This document shows, one piece after another, positions 18,874-26,896 of a stretch of 64,000 bases of DNA. The position numbers and the translations under genes were made by a program. Location of the stretch: positions 2,469,001-2,533,000 of the forward strand of contig NZ_CP050177.1 in NCBI RefSeq assembly GCF_011694815.1. Reading direction: 5' to 3'. The notes beneath the pieces are model-generated. The model was not told where the DNA came from. It was given only the letters and a program-made list of their open reading frames with translations, and ran no database searches. The stretch comes from Streptomyces liangshanensis (GTDB lineage: Bacteria > Actinomycetota > Actinomycetes > Streptomycetales > Streptomycetaceae). Within the stretch, counting starts at the first letter, position 1. Every line of letters begins with the position of its first letter.

Positions 18874-20166
18874 TTACTCCCCTTCAACACGCATGATGCT
18901 GGCGACACCGCGCACGGTGTCGAGCTTGCGCAGCGCCTCGACGGTCCCGGAGAGGGCCGCGTCGGCCGCGCGGTGGGTGACGACGACGAGGGAGGCCTCG
19001 CCGTCCTTTCCCTTCTGGCGGACGGTGTCGATGGACACGCCGTGCTCGGCGAAGACCGTCGCGACCTGGGCGAGCACGCCCGGCTTGTCGGCCACGTCGA
19101 GGTTGATGTGGTAGCGGGTGACGACCTCGCCCATGGAGCTGACGGGCAGCCGGGTGTAGGCGGACTCGCCGGGCCCGGTCGCGCCGTTCAGCTTGTTGCG
19201 GCAGACCGCGACCAGGTCGCCGAGGACGGCCGAGGCGGTCGGGGCGCCGCCCGCGCCGGGGCCGTAGAACATCAGCTGTCCGGCGGCCTCGGCCTCGACG
19301 AAGACCGCGTTGTACGCCTCGCGCACGGAGGCGAGCGGGTGGCTGAGCGGGATCATCGCGGGGTGGACCCGCGCGGTGACCGACTTGCCGTCGGCCGCGC
19401 GCTCGCAGATCGCGAGGAGCTTGACCGTGCAGCCCATGCGCTGGGCGGAGGCGAGGTCCGCGGAGGTGACCTCCGTGATGCCCTCGCGGTGCACGTCGTC
19501 CAGGCGTACGCGGGTGTGGAAGGCGATCCCGGCGAGGATGGCGGCCTTGGCGGCGGCGTCGAAGCCCTCGACGTCGGCGGTCGGGTCGGCCTCCGCGTAC
19601 CCGAGGGCGGTGGCCTCGTCCAGCGCCTCCGAGTAGCCGGAGCCCGCGGTGTCCATCCGGTCGAGGATGAAGTTCGTCGTGCCGTTGACGATGCCGAGGA
19701 CCCGGTTGACGGTGTCCCCCGCCAGGGACTCGCGCAGCGGCCTGATCAGCGGGATGGCCCCGGCGACCGCGGCCTCGAAGTACAAGTCCCTGCCGTGCCG
19801 CGCGGCGGCGTCGTAGAGGGTCGTGCCGTCCTTGGCGAGCAGCGCCTTGTTGGCGGAGACGACGGACGCGCCGTGCTCGAAGGCGGTGGTGATGAGCGTA
19901 CGGGCGGGCTCGATGCCGCCGATGACCTCGACGACCACGTCGATGTCGCCGCGTTTGACCAGGGCGGTGGCGTCGGTCGTGATCAGGGCGGGGTCGATGC
20001 CCTCGCGGACCTTGGAGGGCCGCCGGACGGCGACCCCCGCCAGCTCCAGCGGGGCGCCGATCCGCGCGGCGAGGTCGTCGGCGTGCGTCGTCATGATGCG
20101 CGCCACCTCTGAGCCGACCACGCCACAGCCCAGGAGCGCCACCTTCAGCGGACGCGTACGCATCAT
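18874..20166 (-). CDS. hom: Homoserine dehydrogenase with C-terminal ACT domain
   Basis: The enzyme reduces aspartate semialdehyde to homoserine, the branch point towards threonine and methionine. The 430-residue protein has the Rossmann motif [14 protein letters not shown] (about 9-22), the substrate-domain signatures [18 protein letters not shown] and [18 protein letters not shown]-terminal ACT domain (about 350-430: [21 protein letters not shown]) indicates allosteric threonine inhibition. Two adjacent ATGs follow GAGG; the second gives slightly better spacing. It heads the hom-thrC pair, 92 bp after lysA. Confidence 0.97.
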   Translation of the reverse strand: MMRTRPLKVALLGCGVVGSEVARIMTTHADDLAARIGAPLELAGVAVRRPSKVREGIDPALITTDATALVKRGDIDVVVEVIGGIEPARTLITTAFEHGASVVSANKALLAKDGTTLYDAAARHGRDLYFEAAVAGAIPLIRPLRESLAGDTVNRVLGIVNGTTNFILDRMDTAGSGYSEALDEATALGYAEADPTADVEGFDAAAKAAILAGIAFHTRVRLDDVHREGITEVTSADLASAQRMGCTVKLLAICERAADGKSVTARVHPAMIPLSHPLASVREAYNAVFVEAEAAGQLMFYGPGAGGAPTASAVLGDLVAVCRNKLNGATGPGESAYTRLPVSSMGEVVTRYHINLDVADKPGVLAQVATVFAEHGVSIDTVRQKGKDGEASLVVVTHRAADAALSGTVEALRKLDTVRGVASIMRVEGE

Positions 20167-20258
20167 CCGACCTCGTTTCCTCTTACTGAGTGTGAACCAG
20201 TCTCACGCACCGGACGGAAGTATCTACCGTCCGTCCAGATCCCGAGACACCAATTCCA

Positions 20259-21650
20259 TCATCCGATGTCGAGCCGCAGGAGATCTTCCTCCGTCTCGCG
20301 GCGGACCACGACCCTGGCCTCGCCGTCCTTGACCGCCACGACGGGCGGGCGGAGCGCGTGGTTGTAGTTGCTGGCCATCGAACGGCAGTACGCGCCGGTG
20401 GCGGGCACGGCGATCAGGTCGCCGGGGGCCAGGTCGGCGGGGAGGTAGGCGTCCCGTACGACGATGTCACCGCTCTCGCAGTGCTTGCCGACCACGCGCG
20501 ACAGCATGGGCTCGGCGTCGGAGCGGCGTGAGACCAACGCCACGCTGTAGTCCGCGTTGTAGAGGGCCGTACGGATGTTGTCGGACATGCCGCCGTCGAC
20601 GCTGACGTACGTCCGCAGCCCTTCGAGTGGCTTGATCGTGCCGACCTCGTACAGCGTGAAGGCGGTGGGGCCGACGATCGCGCGCCCGGGCTCGACGGAG
20701 ATCCGGGGGGTGGCGAGCCGGGCCGCCTCGCACTCGCGCGTGACGATGTCCAGCAGCGACTTCGCGATGTCGTACGGCTCCTTCGGGTCGTCCTCGGAGG
20801 TGTACGCGATCCCGAGGCCGCCGCCGAGGTCGATCTCGGGCAGCTCGACGCCGTGCTCGTCGCGGATCTCGGCGAGGAGCTGGACGACGCGGCGGGCGGA
20901 GACCTCGAATCCGGCCATGTCGAAGATCTGCGAGCCGATGTGCGAGTGGATGCCGATCAGCTCGATGCCGTCGAGCTTGAGGGCCCGCCGGACGGCCTCG
21001 GCGGCCTGGCCGTCGGCGAGCGCGATGCCGAACTTCTGGTCCTCGTGGGCGGTGGCGATGAACTCGTGCGTGTGGGCCTCGACGCCGACGGTGACGCGGA
21101 TCTGGACGGGCTGGCGGCGGCCGAGGCGCTGCGCGATGTGCGCGACGCGGACGATCTCCTGGAAGGAGTCGAGGACGATGCGGCCGACGCCGACGGAGAC
21201 GGCGCGCTCGATCTCCTCGGCGGACTTGTTGTTGCCGTGGAAGGCGATGCGCTCGGGGGGCATGCCGCCGGCGAGGGCGGTGGCCAGCTCGCCGCCGGAG
21301 CAGACGTCGAGATTGAGCCCTTCCTCGGTGAGCCAGCGCACGACGGCGCGGGAGAGGAACGCCTTGCCCGCGTAGAACACGTCGGCGTTGGGGCCGAAGG
21401 CGTCGGACCAGGCGCGGCAGCGGGCCCGGAAGTCGGCCTCGTCGAGGAAGTAGGCGGGGGTGCCGAACTCCTCGGCCAGCCGCGTCACCTCGATCCCGGC
21501 GACGGTGGCGACGCCGTCGTCGTTGCGCCGGACCGTACGCGACCAGACCTTCTCGTCCAGGACGTTGAGGTCGGCGGCGGGGGCGGAGTAGTGCCCGTCG
21601 GGGAAGACATCGGCGTGGCGGGGCCCTGCGGGGTGTGCGGAACGGCTCAT
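20259..21650 (-). CDS. lysA: Diaminopimelate decarboxylase
   Basis: LysA decarboxylates meso-diaminopimelate to L-lysine. The 463-residue PLP enzyme has the alanine-racemase-like barrel. The PLP lysine is in DVFYAGKAFLSRAV (about residue 95), with LDVCSGGELATAL, GIHSHIGSQ, IDLGGGLGIAY, the C-terminal EPGRAIVG, and the partner-subunit Cys motif (GKHCESGD) of the dimer active site. The N-terminal extension (about 40 residues) before the barrel is typical of Streptomyces. It lies directly upstream of hom, grouping lysine and threonine synthesis. Confidence 0.96.
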   Translation of the reverse strand: MSRSAHPAGPRHADVFPDGHYSAPAADLNVLDEKVWSRTVRRNDDGVATVAGIEVTRLAEEFGTPAYFLDEADFRARCRAWSDAFGPNADVFYAGKAFLSRAVVRWLTEEGLNLDVCSGGELATALAGGMPPERIAFHGNNKSAEEIERAVSVGVGRIVLDSFQEIVRVAHIAQRLGRRQPVQIRVTVGVEAHTHEFIATAHEDQKFGIALADGQAAEAVRRALKLDGIELIGIHSHIGSQIFDMAGFEVSARRVVQLLAEIRDEHGVELPEIDLGGGLGIAYTSEDDPKEPYDIAKSLLDIVTRECEAARLATPRISVEPGRAIVGPTAFTLYEVGTIKPLEGLRTYVSVDGGMSDNIRTALYNADYSVALVSRRSDAEPMLSRVVGKHCESGDIVVRDAYLPADLAPGDLIAVPATGAYCRSMASNYNHALRPPVVAVKDGEARVVVRRETEEDLLRLDIG

Positions 21651-21681
21651 CTCGTGGCTCTCAAGGTCTCTCAGGTCTCAA

Positions 21682-21730
21682 CGACGGTCTGTCTTCAACG
21701 GTCTGTCTGCGACGGTCTGTCTGCGACCGT
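21682..21730 (-). repeat. Short tandem repeat (14-bp unit) between nrtL and lysA
   Basis: About three and a half head-to-tail copies of a 14-bp unit, plus-strand CGACGGTCTGTCTG with single-base variants, run up to the nrtL stop codon. The unit repeats the core GGTCTGTCT. It sits where the lysA promoter or leader would be expected, so copy number could affect lysA expression. Confidence 0.85.
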
Positions 21731-22801
21731 CTAGAGGAATTCCGGGGCGTCGATGCCGAGCAGGGTCAGGCCGCCGGCCAGCACGGCCCCGGCGGCCTCG
21801 GCGAGCGCGATCCGGGAGCGGTGGGCGGCCGAGGGTTTCTCGTCCCCGACGGGCAGGACGCGCCCGCTCTCCAGGAACCGGAGCACGGCTTCGGCGACGT
21901 CCTCCAGCCCCCGGGCGACGTGATCGGGCGCGCGCCGCCGCGCGGCGGCCTCCAGGACGGCGGGGTGGTCGCGGAGGAGGCGGGCGAGGGTGGTCCGGGT
22001 GGGGGTGGTGTGCGCGTCCGGGGCCTGGTCGTGGTCCGGGCCCTGGTCCGGGACCGGGGTCTGGTCCTGGGGGATGCCCAGCCGCTCGGCGGCGCGGGTG
22101 ACGGCGCGGGTACGGGCGTGGGCGTACCGCACCCGGAACAGGGGGTTGCTCTCGCGCTGCACGAGCAGCCCGTCGGCGGCGGGCCCGCTCGGGGGCCGCT
22201 CGCGCGCGGGGGTCCGCAACAGCGCCCACCGCGCCGCGTCGGCGCCGAGCCGGCCGAAGAGGTCGTCCCCGGCGGGCGCCGGGACCACGCGGAGCGTCTC
22301 GGGCACGGGGGGCGGGGTGGCCGTACGAGCACCGTCTGTGGGATTCGTCACAGTCGCGCCCTGCGTGCGGAGGACGGCGGTCACCGCTTCCGTCCAGACG
22401 CGGGCGCGGGGCTCCTCCGGAGTCGCCAAGCACACCGTGGTGCCGGTCAGGGTGGTGCCGTGGCCGTAGCGGGGGCCGGCGCGCAGCACCGTACGGACCA
22501 GGGTGGCGTCGGTGTCGTCGGCGGCGAGGGTGAAGTTGAGGAAGCCGGGGCCCGTGATCTCGACCCGGGCGATGCCCTCGTCGGTGGCGACCCGGGCGCG
22601 CAGGATCTCGGCGACCTCGCGGGGCGCCAGCCCCGCGCCGCCGGCCAGGCGCAGCGCCGCGTTGGTCGCGTAGTCCCCGCTCCCGCCGGGCCGGGGCCGC
22701 TCGACCACCACCCGCTCGGGCACGGCCACGCGCAGGGCGCCGTCCGCCACCGCGCGGCGCACGGCGTGCAGCACGGTCCTGGAGAGATCGGCGGGGGTCA
22801 C
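21731..22801 (-). CDS. nrtL: ArgS-related anticodon-binding protein NrtL
   Basis: The 356-residue protein resembles arginyl-tRNA synthetase ends but is far too short. It keeps an N-terminal Add-1-like segment (VVVERPRPGGSGDYATNAALRLA, where ArgS has the ERPKDPSHGDYATN-type motif) and GPGFLNF. It lacks the HIGH and KMSKS catalytic region. It resumes with the DALR-type anticodon-binding helices (VRYAHARTRAVTRAAERLG; RDHPAVLEAA; VARGLEDVAEAVLRF). It probably binds tRNA without aminoacylating it. A GTG start fits; TACGCT lies 6 nt before it, suggesting a leaderless transcript. A low-complexity DQ/DH/T-rich linker interrupts the C-terminal domain. Confidence 0.8.
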   Translation of the reverse strand: MTPADLSRTVLHAVRRAVADGALRVAVPERVVVERPRPGGSGDYATNAALRLAGGAGLAPREVAEILRARVATDEGIARVEITGPGFLNFTLAADDTDATLVRTVLRAGPRYGHGTTLTGTTVCLATPEEPRARVWTEAVTAVLRTQGATVTNPTDGARTATPPPVPETLRVVPAPAGDDLFGRLGADAARWALLRTPARERPPSGPAADGLLVQRESNPLFRVRYAHARTRAVTRAAERLGIPQDQTPVPDQGPDHDQAPDAHTTPTRTTLARLLRDHPAVLEAAARRRAPDHVARGLEDVAEAVLRFLESGRVLPVGDEKPSAAHRSRIALAEAAGAVLAGGLTLLGIDAPEFL

Positions 22802-22879
22802 GGGACCAGCGTAGGGGAGGAGGGGGTACCCCACGCGACCTCGTTCCGCGATGCGGTCGGCGGGGGACGAGGTTCCTGG

Positions 22880-23314
22880 TCAGCCTCGTGTGCTTTCCGC
22901 GTGACCCGCGCCGTGGCGGTCGTCGAAGGAGGGTGGGCAGTCCTGGTGGGTCAGGCGGCGGACGAGCCGGATCAGCTCGGCCGGCTCGAAGGGCTTCGCC
23001 AGGAACGCGTCCACCCCGGCCGTGAGGCCGGCCTCCACCTCGTACTGCGTGCAGGCGCTGACGATCGCGAGCGGCAGCCGGCTGGTGCGCGGATCGGCGC
23101 GCAGCCGGGAGGCCGTCCTGAGCCCGTCCAGGCGTGGCATGACCACATCGAGGGTGATGAGATCCGGCCTGACCTCGTGCACGACCTCCAGGCATTCGGC
23201 ACCGTCGGCCGCGGTCACGACCTCGAAGCCCTCCAGCTCGAGATTGACCCTGATCAGCTGCCTGATCACTCGGTTGTCGTCGACAACGAGCACCCGGCCG
23301 GATGCACTTGACAC
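22880..23314 (-). CDS. Stand-alone receiver-domain response regulator
   Basis: The 144-residue protein is essentially one CheY-like receiver: acidic pocket VVDDN, phosphorylatable Asp in LDVVMPRLDGL (about residue 55), Ser switch in AIVSA and the conserved Lys in LAKPFEP. No DNA-binding output domain follows, only a short polar tail, so it must act by protein contact. No kinase gene is adjacent. The GTG (VSSASGRVLVVDD) is chosen: TACTCT lies exactly 6 nt upstream, the spacing of leaderless promoters, and residues further upstream are not family sequence. Confidence 0.88.
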   Translation of the reverse strand: MSSASGRVLVVDDNRVIRQLIRVNLELEGFEVVTAADGAECLEVVHEVRPDLITLDVVMPRLDGLRTASRLRADPRTSRLPLAIVSACTQYEVEAGLTAGVDAFLAKPFEPAELIRLVRRLTHQDCPPSFDDRHGAGHAESTRG

Positions 23315-23463
23315 ATATCGAGAGTAGGTCGGACTCCCGCGCCGCGTCCGGGTTTTGGCCAATTGCCGGTCGGCCCCGGGAGCGGGACGGGCGGCGCAAC
23401 GCGCCGGGGAGGCCGCGGGCGCGGGGGGTCTCCCGGCCCGCCCGTACCGCCTACGCTCCACGC
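23315..23463. promoter_or_regulatory. Divergent leaderless-type promoters
   Basis: Two -10-like boxes face outward. On the minus strand TACTCT (23321-23326) lies 6 nt from the GTG of the receiver gene. On the plus strand TACGCT (23452-23457) lies 6 nt from the ATG of the small gene at 23464. Neither start has a ribosome-binding site, so both messages probably begin at or near the start codon. Confidence 0.6.
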
Positions 23464-23877
23464 ATGGAGCAGAACGAAGTTGTCCTCAGGGCCATCGGCA
23501 TCCTCACCCAGTCCGCGGAGTGGATCCGTACGGCGGGCCGGCACCCCGAGAGCACGGACAGCCCCGACGGCCCCGGGGGCCCGGACGACCCGTCGGCGGG
23601 CGCCGCCGGGCGGGGCGGGTCCGGCGAGGGCCAGATCGGCTCGCTGCTCGCCGAGGTCTTCCCGTCGTTCGAGGTGTCGTCCGACGCGACACCCCTGGAG
23701 GCGGCCCACGCGGTGACCGAGGCCGCGCTGCCGGCCATCATGCAGCTCATCGGGGCGTTCACGTACGTCCACTCCGAACTGGCCCAACTCCACGACTCCG
23801 GCCGCTCGGACATCACGTCCGAGGAACTCCTCCGCGACCTCGCCCTCCGCATGTCCCGCCCCCCGCAGGACAACTGA
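23464..23877 (+). CDS. Conserved hypothetical protein, mostly helical
   Basis: I do not recognise a named domain in this 137-residue acidic protein. It has an N-terminal amphipathic helix (MEQNEVVLRAIGILTQSAEWI), a Gly/Pro/Asp-rich linker (about 30-55), then two helical segments, one hydrophobic (ALPAIMQLIGAFTYVHSELAQL) and one acidic (TSEELLRDLALRM). No signal peptide or metal site is seen. TACGCT lies 6 nt before the ATG, so the transcript may be leaderless. It is divergent from the receiver-only regulator, which could be a partner; that is only positional inference. Confidence 0.7.
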   Translation: MEQNEVVLRAIGILTQSAEWIRTAGRHPESTDSPDGPGGPDDPSAGAAGRGGSGEGQIGSLLAEVFPSFEVSSDATPLEAAHAVTEAALPAIMQLIGAFTYVHSELAQLHDSGRSDITSEELLRDLALRMSRPPQDN

Positions 23878-23899
23878 CGATCGTCGTCGGGCAATAAGA

Positions 23900-23950
23900 A
23901 AGCCGCTTGGCAGGTTCCTCGGCGTGAAGGCTGAGGCTGCCAAACGGCTT
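23900..23950 (-). terminator. Rho-independent terminator after tRNA-Arg
   Basis: The arms AAGCCG-TTGGCAG and CTGCCAA-CGGCTT pair with one mismatch, and CCTC/GAGG extends the stem inside. On the minus strand the stem is followed by TTTCTTATT, a good U-rich tail, so it ends the tRNA transcript. It may also stop the convergent plus-strand gene. Confidence 0.85.
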
Positions 23951-23982
23951 CTCAAGGCACGTTCCGCTGATTCCAGCGGTCG

Positions 23983-24054
23983 TGCCCCCGGCAGGATTCG
24001 AACCTGCGCACCCGGCTCCGGAGGCCGATGCTCTATCCCCTGAGCTACGGGGGC
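23983..24054 (-). tRNA. tRNA-Arg (anticodon CCG)
   Basis: The minus strand folds into a full cloverleaf: acceptor GCCCCCG/CGGGGGC, D-arm GCTC/GAGC, anticodon stem TCGGC/GCCGG with loop CTCCGGA (anticodon CCG, reading CGG), a 4-nt variable loop and T-arm GCAGG-TTCGAAT-CCTGC. The discriminator is A and CCA is not encoded. tRNA-Arg genes are frequent integration sites for actinomycete elements; none is inserted here. Confidence 0.97.
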
Positions 24055-24153
24055 GTTGTCGCTTTGTGTGGCGACGTGTGAAACCTTACCAGCTCCGGTG
24101 GGGTGGCCGTGAACAGGTATTTCGGGGTGCCGCCGCGGAGTGGGCGGGCGGTG

Positions 24154-24843
24154 TCAGGCGCGGAGGTACGTGAGGACCGCCAGGACGCGGCGGTGGGTGT
24201 CGTCCGCCGGGGGGAGGTCCAGCTTCGCGAGGATGTTGCCGATGTGTTTGCCCACCGCGGCCTCGGAGACGACCAGTTGGCGGGCCACCGACGCGTTGGA
24301 CCTGCCCTCCGCGATCAGGGCGAGCACCTCGCGTTCGCGGGGTGTCAGGCGTTCCAGCGGGTCGCGGCGGCGGCGCAGCAGTTGCCGTACGACCTCGGGG
24401 TCCACGACCGTGCCGCCCGCGGCCACCGCCCGGAGCGCCGCGTCGAAGTCCTCGACCTGGCCGACGCGGTCCTTGAGGAGGTAGCCGACGCCCGTACCGT
24501 CCCCGGAGTCGAGGAGGTCGGCGGCGTAGGCGCGCTGGACGTACTGGCTCAGGACCAGGACCGGGAGGGACGGGTCGCCCTCACGCAGCGCCACGGCCGC
24601 CCGCAGCCCCTCGTCCTGGAAGCCGGGTGGCATCCGTACGTCCGTGACCACGAGGTCGGGGGTGTGCCGGGAGACCGCCGCCGTCAGGGCGTCCGCGTCG
24701 CCGACCGCCGCCACGACCTGGTGGCCGAAGCGGTCCAGGAGGGCGGTCAGGCCTTCCCTGAGCAGCACGCTGTCCTCCGCCAGGGCGATGCGGAGCCCCT
24801 GGGGCGCGGGAGGAGGGGGTGGGGCGTGGCGCGTTCCGGTCAC
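24154..24843 (-). CDS. NarL/LuxR-type response regulator
   Basis: The 229-residue protein has an N-terminal receiver (acidic [12 protein letters not shown], phospho-Asp in [10 protein letters not shown], Lys in YLLKDRV). The C-terminal LuxR helix-turn-helix reads [35 protein letters not shown]. It should bind DNA as a phosphorylated dimer. No sensor kinase is adjacent, so it is an orphan here. The start is GTG ([12 protein letters not shown]); a Pro-rich stretch precedes the receiver. It begins 15 bp after the Ku stop and may be cotranscribed with Ku. Confidence 0.93.
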   Translation of the reverse strand: MTGTRHAPPPPPAPQGLRIALAEDSVLLREGLTALLDRFGHQVVAAVGDADALTAAVSRHTPDLVVTDVRMPPGFQDEGLRAAVALREGDPSLPVLVLSQYVQRAYAADLLDSGDGTGVGYLLKDRVGQVEDFDAALRAVAAGGTVVDPEVVRQLLRRRRDPLERLTPREREVLALIAEGRSNASVARQLVVSEAAVGKHIGNILAKLDLPPADDTHRRVLAVLTYLRA

Positions 24844-24858
24844 GTCCGCAGTCTGTCA

Positions 24859-25872
24859 TCAGGCCGAGGACCGCCTGTTCCTGGCCGGAGCCGTCTTCTT
24901 CGCCCCGGTGGTCTTCTTCGCCGCCGACGACTTCTTGGCGGTGGCCGCCTTCTTCGCCGTGGTCTTCTTCGCGGCCTGTGTCTTCTTCGCCGTCCCCGTG
25001 CTCTTCGCCGCTGTCTTCCTGGCCGCCTGCTTCCGCCGGGGAAGCTCCGTCACCTGGGCGTCGCCCCCGGTGTCCTCCCCCTCCCCCTCCTCGCCCCGCG
25101 ACTCCTTCGCCGCCCGCACACTGCTCTCCAGCGCCGACATGAGGTCCAGGACCTTGCCGCCGCCGCGCTCGGCGGGCCCCTGCTCCACGACCGTCCCGCC
25201 CGACGCCTTGGCCGCGATCAGTTCCTCGACCGCCTCCCGGTAGTCGTCGTGCAGCGTCTTCAGGTCGACCGAGCCGAGGGTGTCCATCAGCGCGTCGGCC
25301 AGGTCGAGTTCGGCGTCCCGTACCGACACCGGCGCCTCCGGCGCGACCCCCTCGGGCGCCCGGATCTCGTCCGGCCAGAGCAGGCCGTGCATCGCGATCA
25401 CGTCGTCGACCACCCGCAGCATGCCGAGGCGCTCCCGCCCGCGCAGCGCGTACTTGGCGATCGCGACCTTCTCGCTGCGCTTGAGCGCCTCCCGCAGCAG
25501 TGTGTACGGCTTCGCGGCCGGCACCCCGTTCGCCGAGAGGTAGTACGAGGCGTCCATCTGGAGCGGGTCGATCGACGCCGCCGGGACGAACGCCACGATC
25601 TCGATCGTCTTCGCGGTCGGCAGCGGCAGCGAGGCCAGGTCCTCGTCCGTGATCGGGATCATGGAGCCGTCGGAGTCCTCGTACGCCTTGCCGATCTCCG
25701 CCGAGGACACCTCCCGCTCCTCCAGCTCGCACACCTTCCGGTAGCGGATGCGTCCCCCGTCCTCCTTGTGGATCTGGCGGAAGGAGATGGAGTGGTTCTC
25801 GGTCGCGTTCACCAGCTTGATCGGGATGCTGACCAGCCCGAAGGAGATCGCGCCGTTCCAGATGGATCGCAC
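24859..25872 (-). CDS. ku: Ku protein (non-homologous end joining)
   Basis: Bacterial Ku forms a homodimeric ring that binds double-strand ends and recruits LigD. The 337-residue protein begins MRSIWNGAISFGLVSIPIKLV, the strongly conserved Ku N-terminus. It carries the beta-barrel core and bridge (HKEDGGRIRYRKVCELEEREV, FVPAASIDPLQMDASYYL). After about residue 270 comes a long Lys/Ala/Thr-rich tail with repeated AKKT-type units, like histone H1 tails, which in other actinobacteria adds DNA binding. The start codon is GTG. It is transcribed divergently from the LigD polymerase gene, 92 bp away. Confidence 0.96.
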   Translation of the reverse strand: MRSIWNGAISFGLVSIPIKLVNATENHSISFRQIHKEDGGRIRYRKVCELEEREVSSAEIGKAYEDSDGSMIPITDEDLASLPLPTAKTIEIVAFVPAASIDPLQMDASYYLSANGVPAAKPYTLLREALKRSEKVAIAKYALRGRERLGMLRVVDDVIAMHGLLWPDEIRAPEGVAPEAPVSVRDAELDLADALMDTLGSVDLKTLHDDYREAVEELIAAKASGGTVVEQGPAERGGGKVLDLMSALESSVRAAKESRGEEGEGEDTGGDAQVTELPRRKQAARKTAAKSTGTAKKTQAAKKTTAKKAATAKKSSAAKKTTGAKKTAPARNRRSSA

Positions 25873-25964
25873 GTCGACCCCTCCCTTTCCGGATCTGAGG
25901 AATGTCCCGGCCGGGAATGTTCTGGATTCACCGGAATGTGAGGAACATGTGGGATTCTCATCGT
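25873..25964. promoter_or_regulatory. Ku/LigD divergent promoter region with three GGAATGT repeats
   Basis: The 92-bp gap contains GGAATGT three times in direct orientation (25899, 25914 and 25933, spaced 15 and 19 bp), plus a related GGAACATGT. Such regular spacing suggests binding sites for a common regulator of both end-joining genes. No clear -10/-35 pair could be assigned. Confidence 0.5.
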
Positions 25965-26858
25965 ATGACGCCGATCACAGAGGTGGAGGGGCGGCGCCTG
26001 AGCCTGAGCAACCTCGACAAGGTGCTGTACGCCGCCACCGGCACCACCAAGGGCGAGCTGCTCCACTACTACGCCCGTACGGCGGCCCCTCTCCTGGCCC
26101 ATCTGGCGCACCGGCCGGTCTCGTTCCTGCGCTATCCGGACGGGCCCGAGGGGCAGCGTTTCTTCACCAAGAATCCGCCGCCCGGTACGCCCGCCTGGGT
26201 GCGGATCGCCGAGGTGCCCCGCGCGACCGCGCAGGTCGGCCGCCAGGTGGTGATCGGGGACCTGCCCTCGCTGATGTGGGCCGCGAACCTGGTCGTGGAA
26301 TTCCACACGCCCCAGTGGCCGGTCGAGGAGCCGCGCCGGGCGGACCGGCTGGTGTTCGACCTGGACCCGGGGGCGCCCGCGACGGCCGTCGAGTGCTGCG
26401 CGGTGGCGCTGTGGCTGCGGGAGCGGTTGGCGGCGGACGGGCTGACGGCGTACGCGAAGACCTCGGGCTCCAAGGGGCTGCACCTGCTGGTCGCGCTGGA
26501 GCCGACGGACTCGGACGAGGTGTCGGCGTACGCGAAGCGCCTGGCGGTCGAGGCGGAGGGCGCCAGGCCGGAGCTGGCGCTGCACCGCATGAACCGCTCG
26601 CTGCGGCCGGGCAAGGTCTTCGTCGACCACAGCCAGAACAACGCCGCGAAGACGACCGCGGCGCCGTACACCGTACGAGCGCGGCGGGAGCCGACCGTCT
26701 CCACCCCGCTGACCTGGGAGGAGGTCGAGCGCTGCACGGACGCGGAGCAGCTGGTGTTCCGGCTGGACGACCTGGCGGGGCGGCTGGAGCGGTACGGGGA
26801 CGTCCTCGCCCCGCTCCTGGACGGCGGGCGGGCGGGGCAGCTGCCCCCGGGATTCTGA
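25965..26858 (+). CDS. LigD-type NHEJ DNA polymerase/primase domain protein
   Basis: The 297-residue protein corresponds to the polymerase domain of LigD (archaeo-eukaryotic primase fold), which fills gaps and adds nucleotides at broken ends. Visible motifs are LSNLDKVLYAATGTTKGELLHYY, RPVSFLRYPDG, the catalytic Asp pair in VFDLDPG, and TSGSKGLHLLVAL with its His. No ligase or nuclease domain is fused, as usual in Streptomyces, where these activities are on separate genes. The ATG giving MTPITEVEGRRLSLS is preferred; an upstream in-frame start adds a non-family segment. Ku is divergent. Confidence 0.93.
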   Translation: MTPITEVEGRRLSLSNLDKVLYAATGTTKGELLHYYARTAAPLLAHLAHRPVSFLRYPDGPEGQRFFTKNPPPGTPAWVRIAEVPRATAQVGRQVVIGDLPSLMWAANLVVEFHTPQWPVEEPRRADRLVFDLDPGAPATAVECCAVALWLRERLAADGLTAYAKTSGSKGLHLLVALEPTDSDEVSAYAKRLAVEAEGARPELALHRMNRSLRPGKVFVDHSQNNAAKTTAAPYTVRARREPTVSTPLTWEEVERCTDAEQLVFRLDDLAGRLERYGDVLAPLLDGGRAGQLPPGF

Positions 26859-26896
26859 GCGGTCGCCGCGCGCCCCCTTGAGTACCCCCCGGCCCC

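Noticed and set aside
21682..21730. Possible CRISPR array
   Set aside because: The 14-bp units are contiguous with no spacers and no cas genes are present.
23880..24153. Integrated element at the tRNA-Arg gene
   Set aside because: No integrase, no duplicated tRNA 3' segment and no composition change; only a terminator and the tRNA are present.
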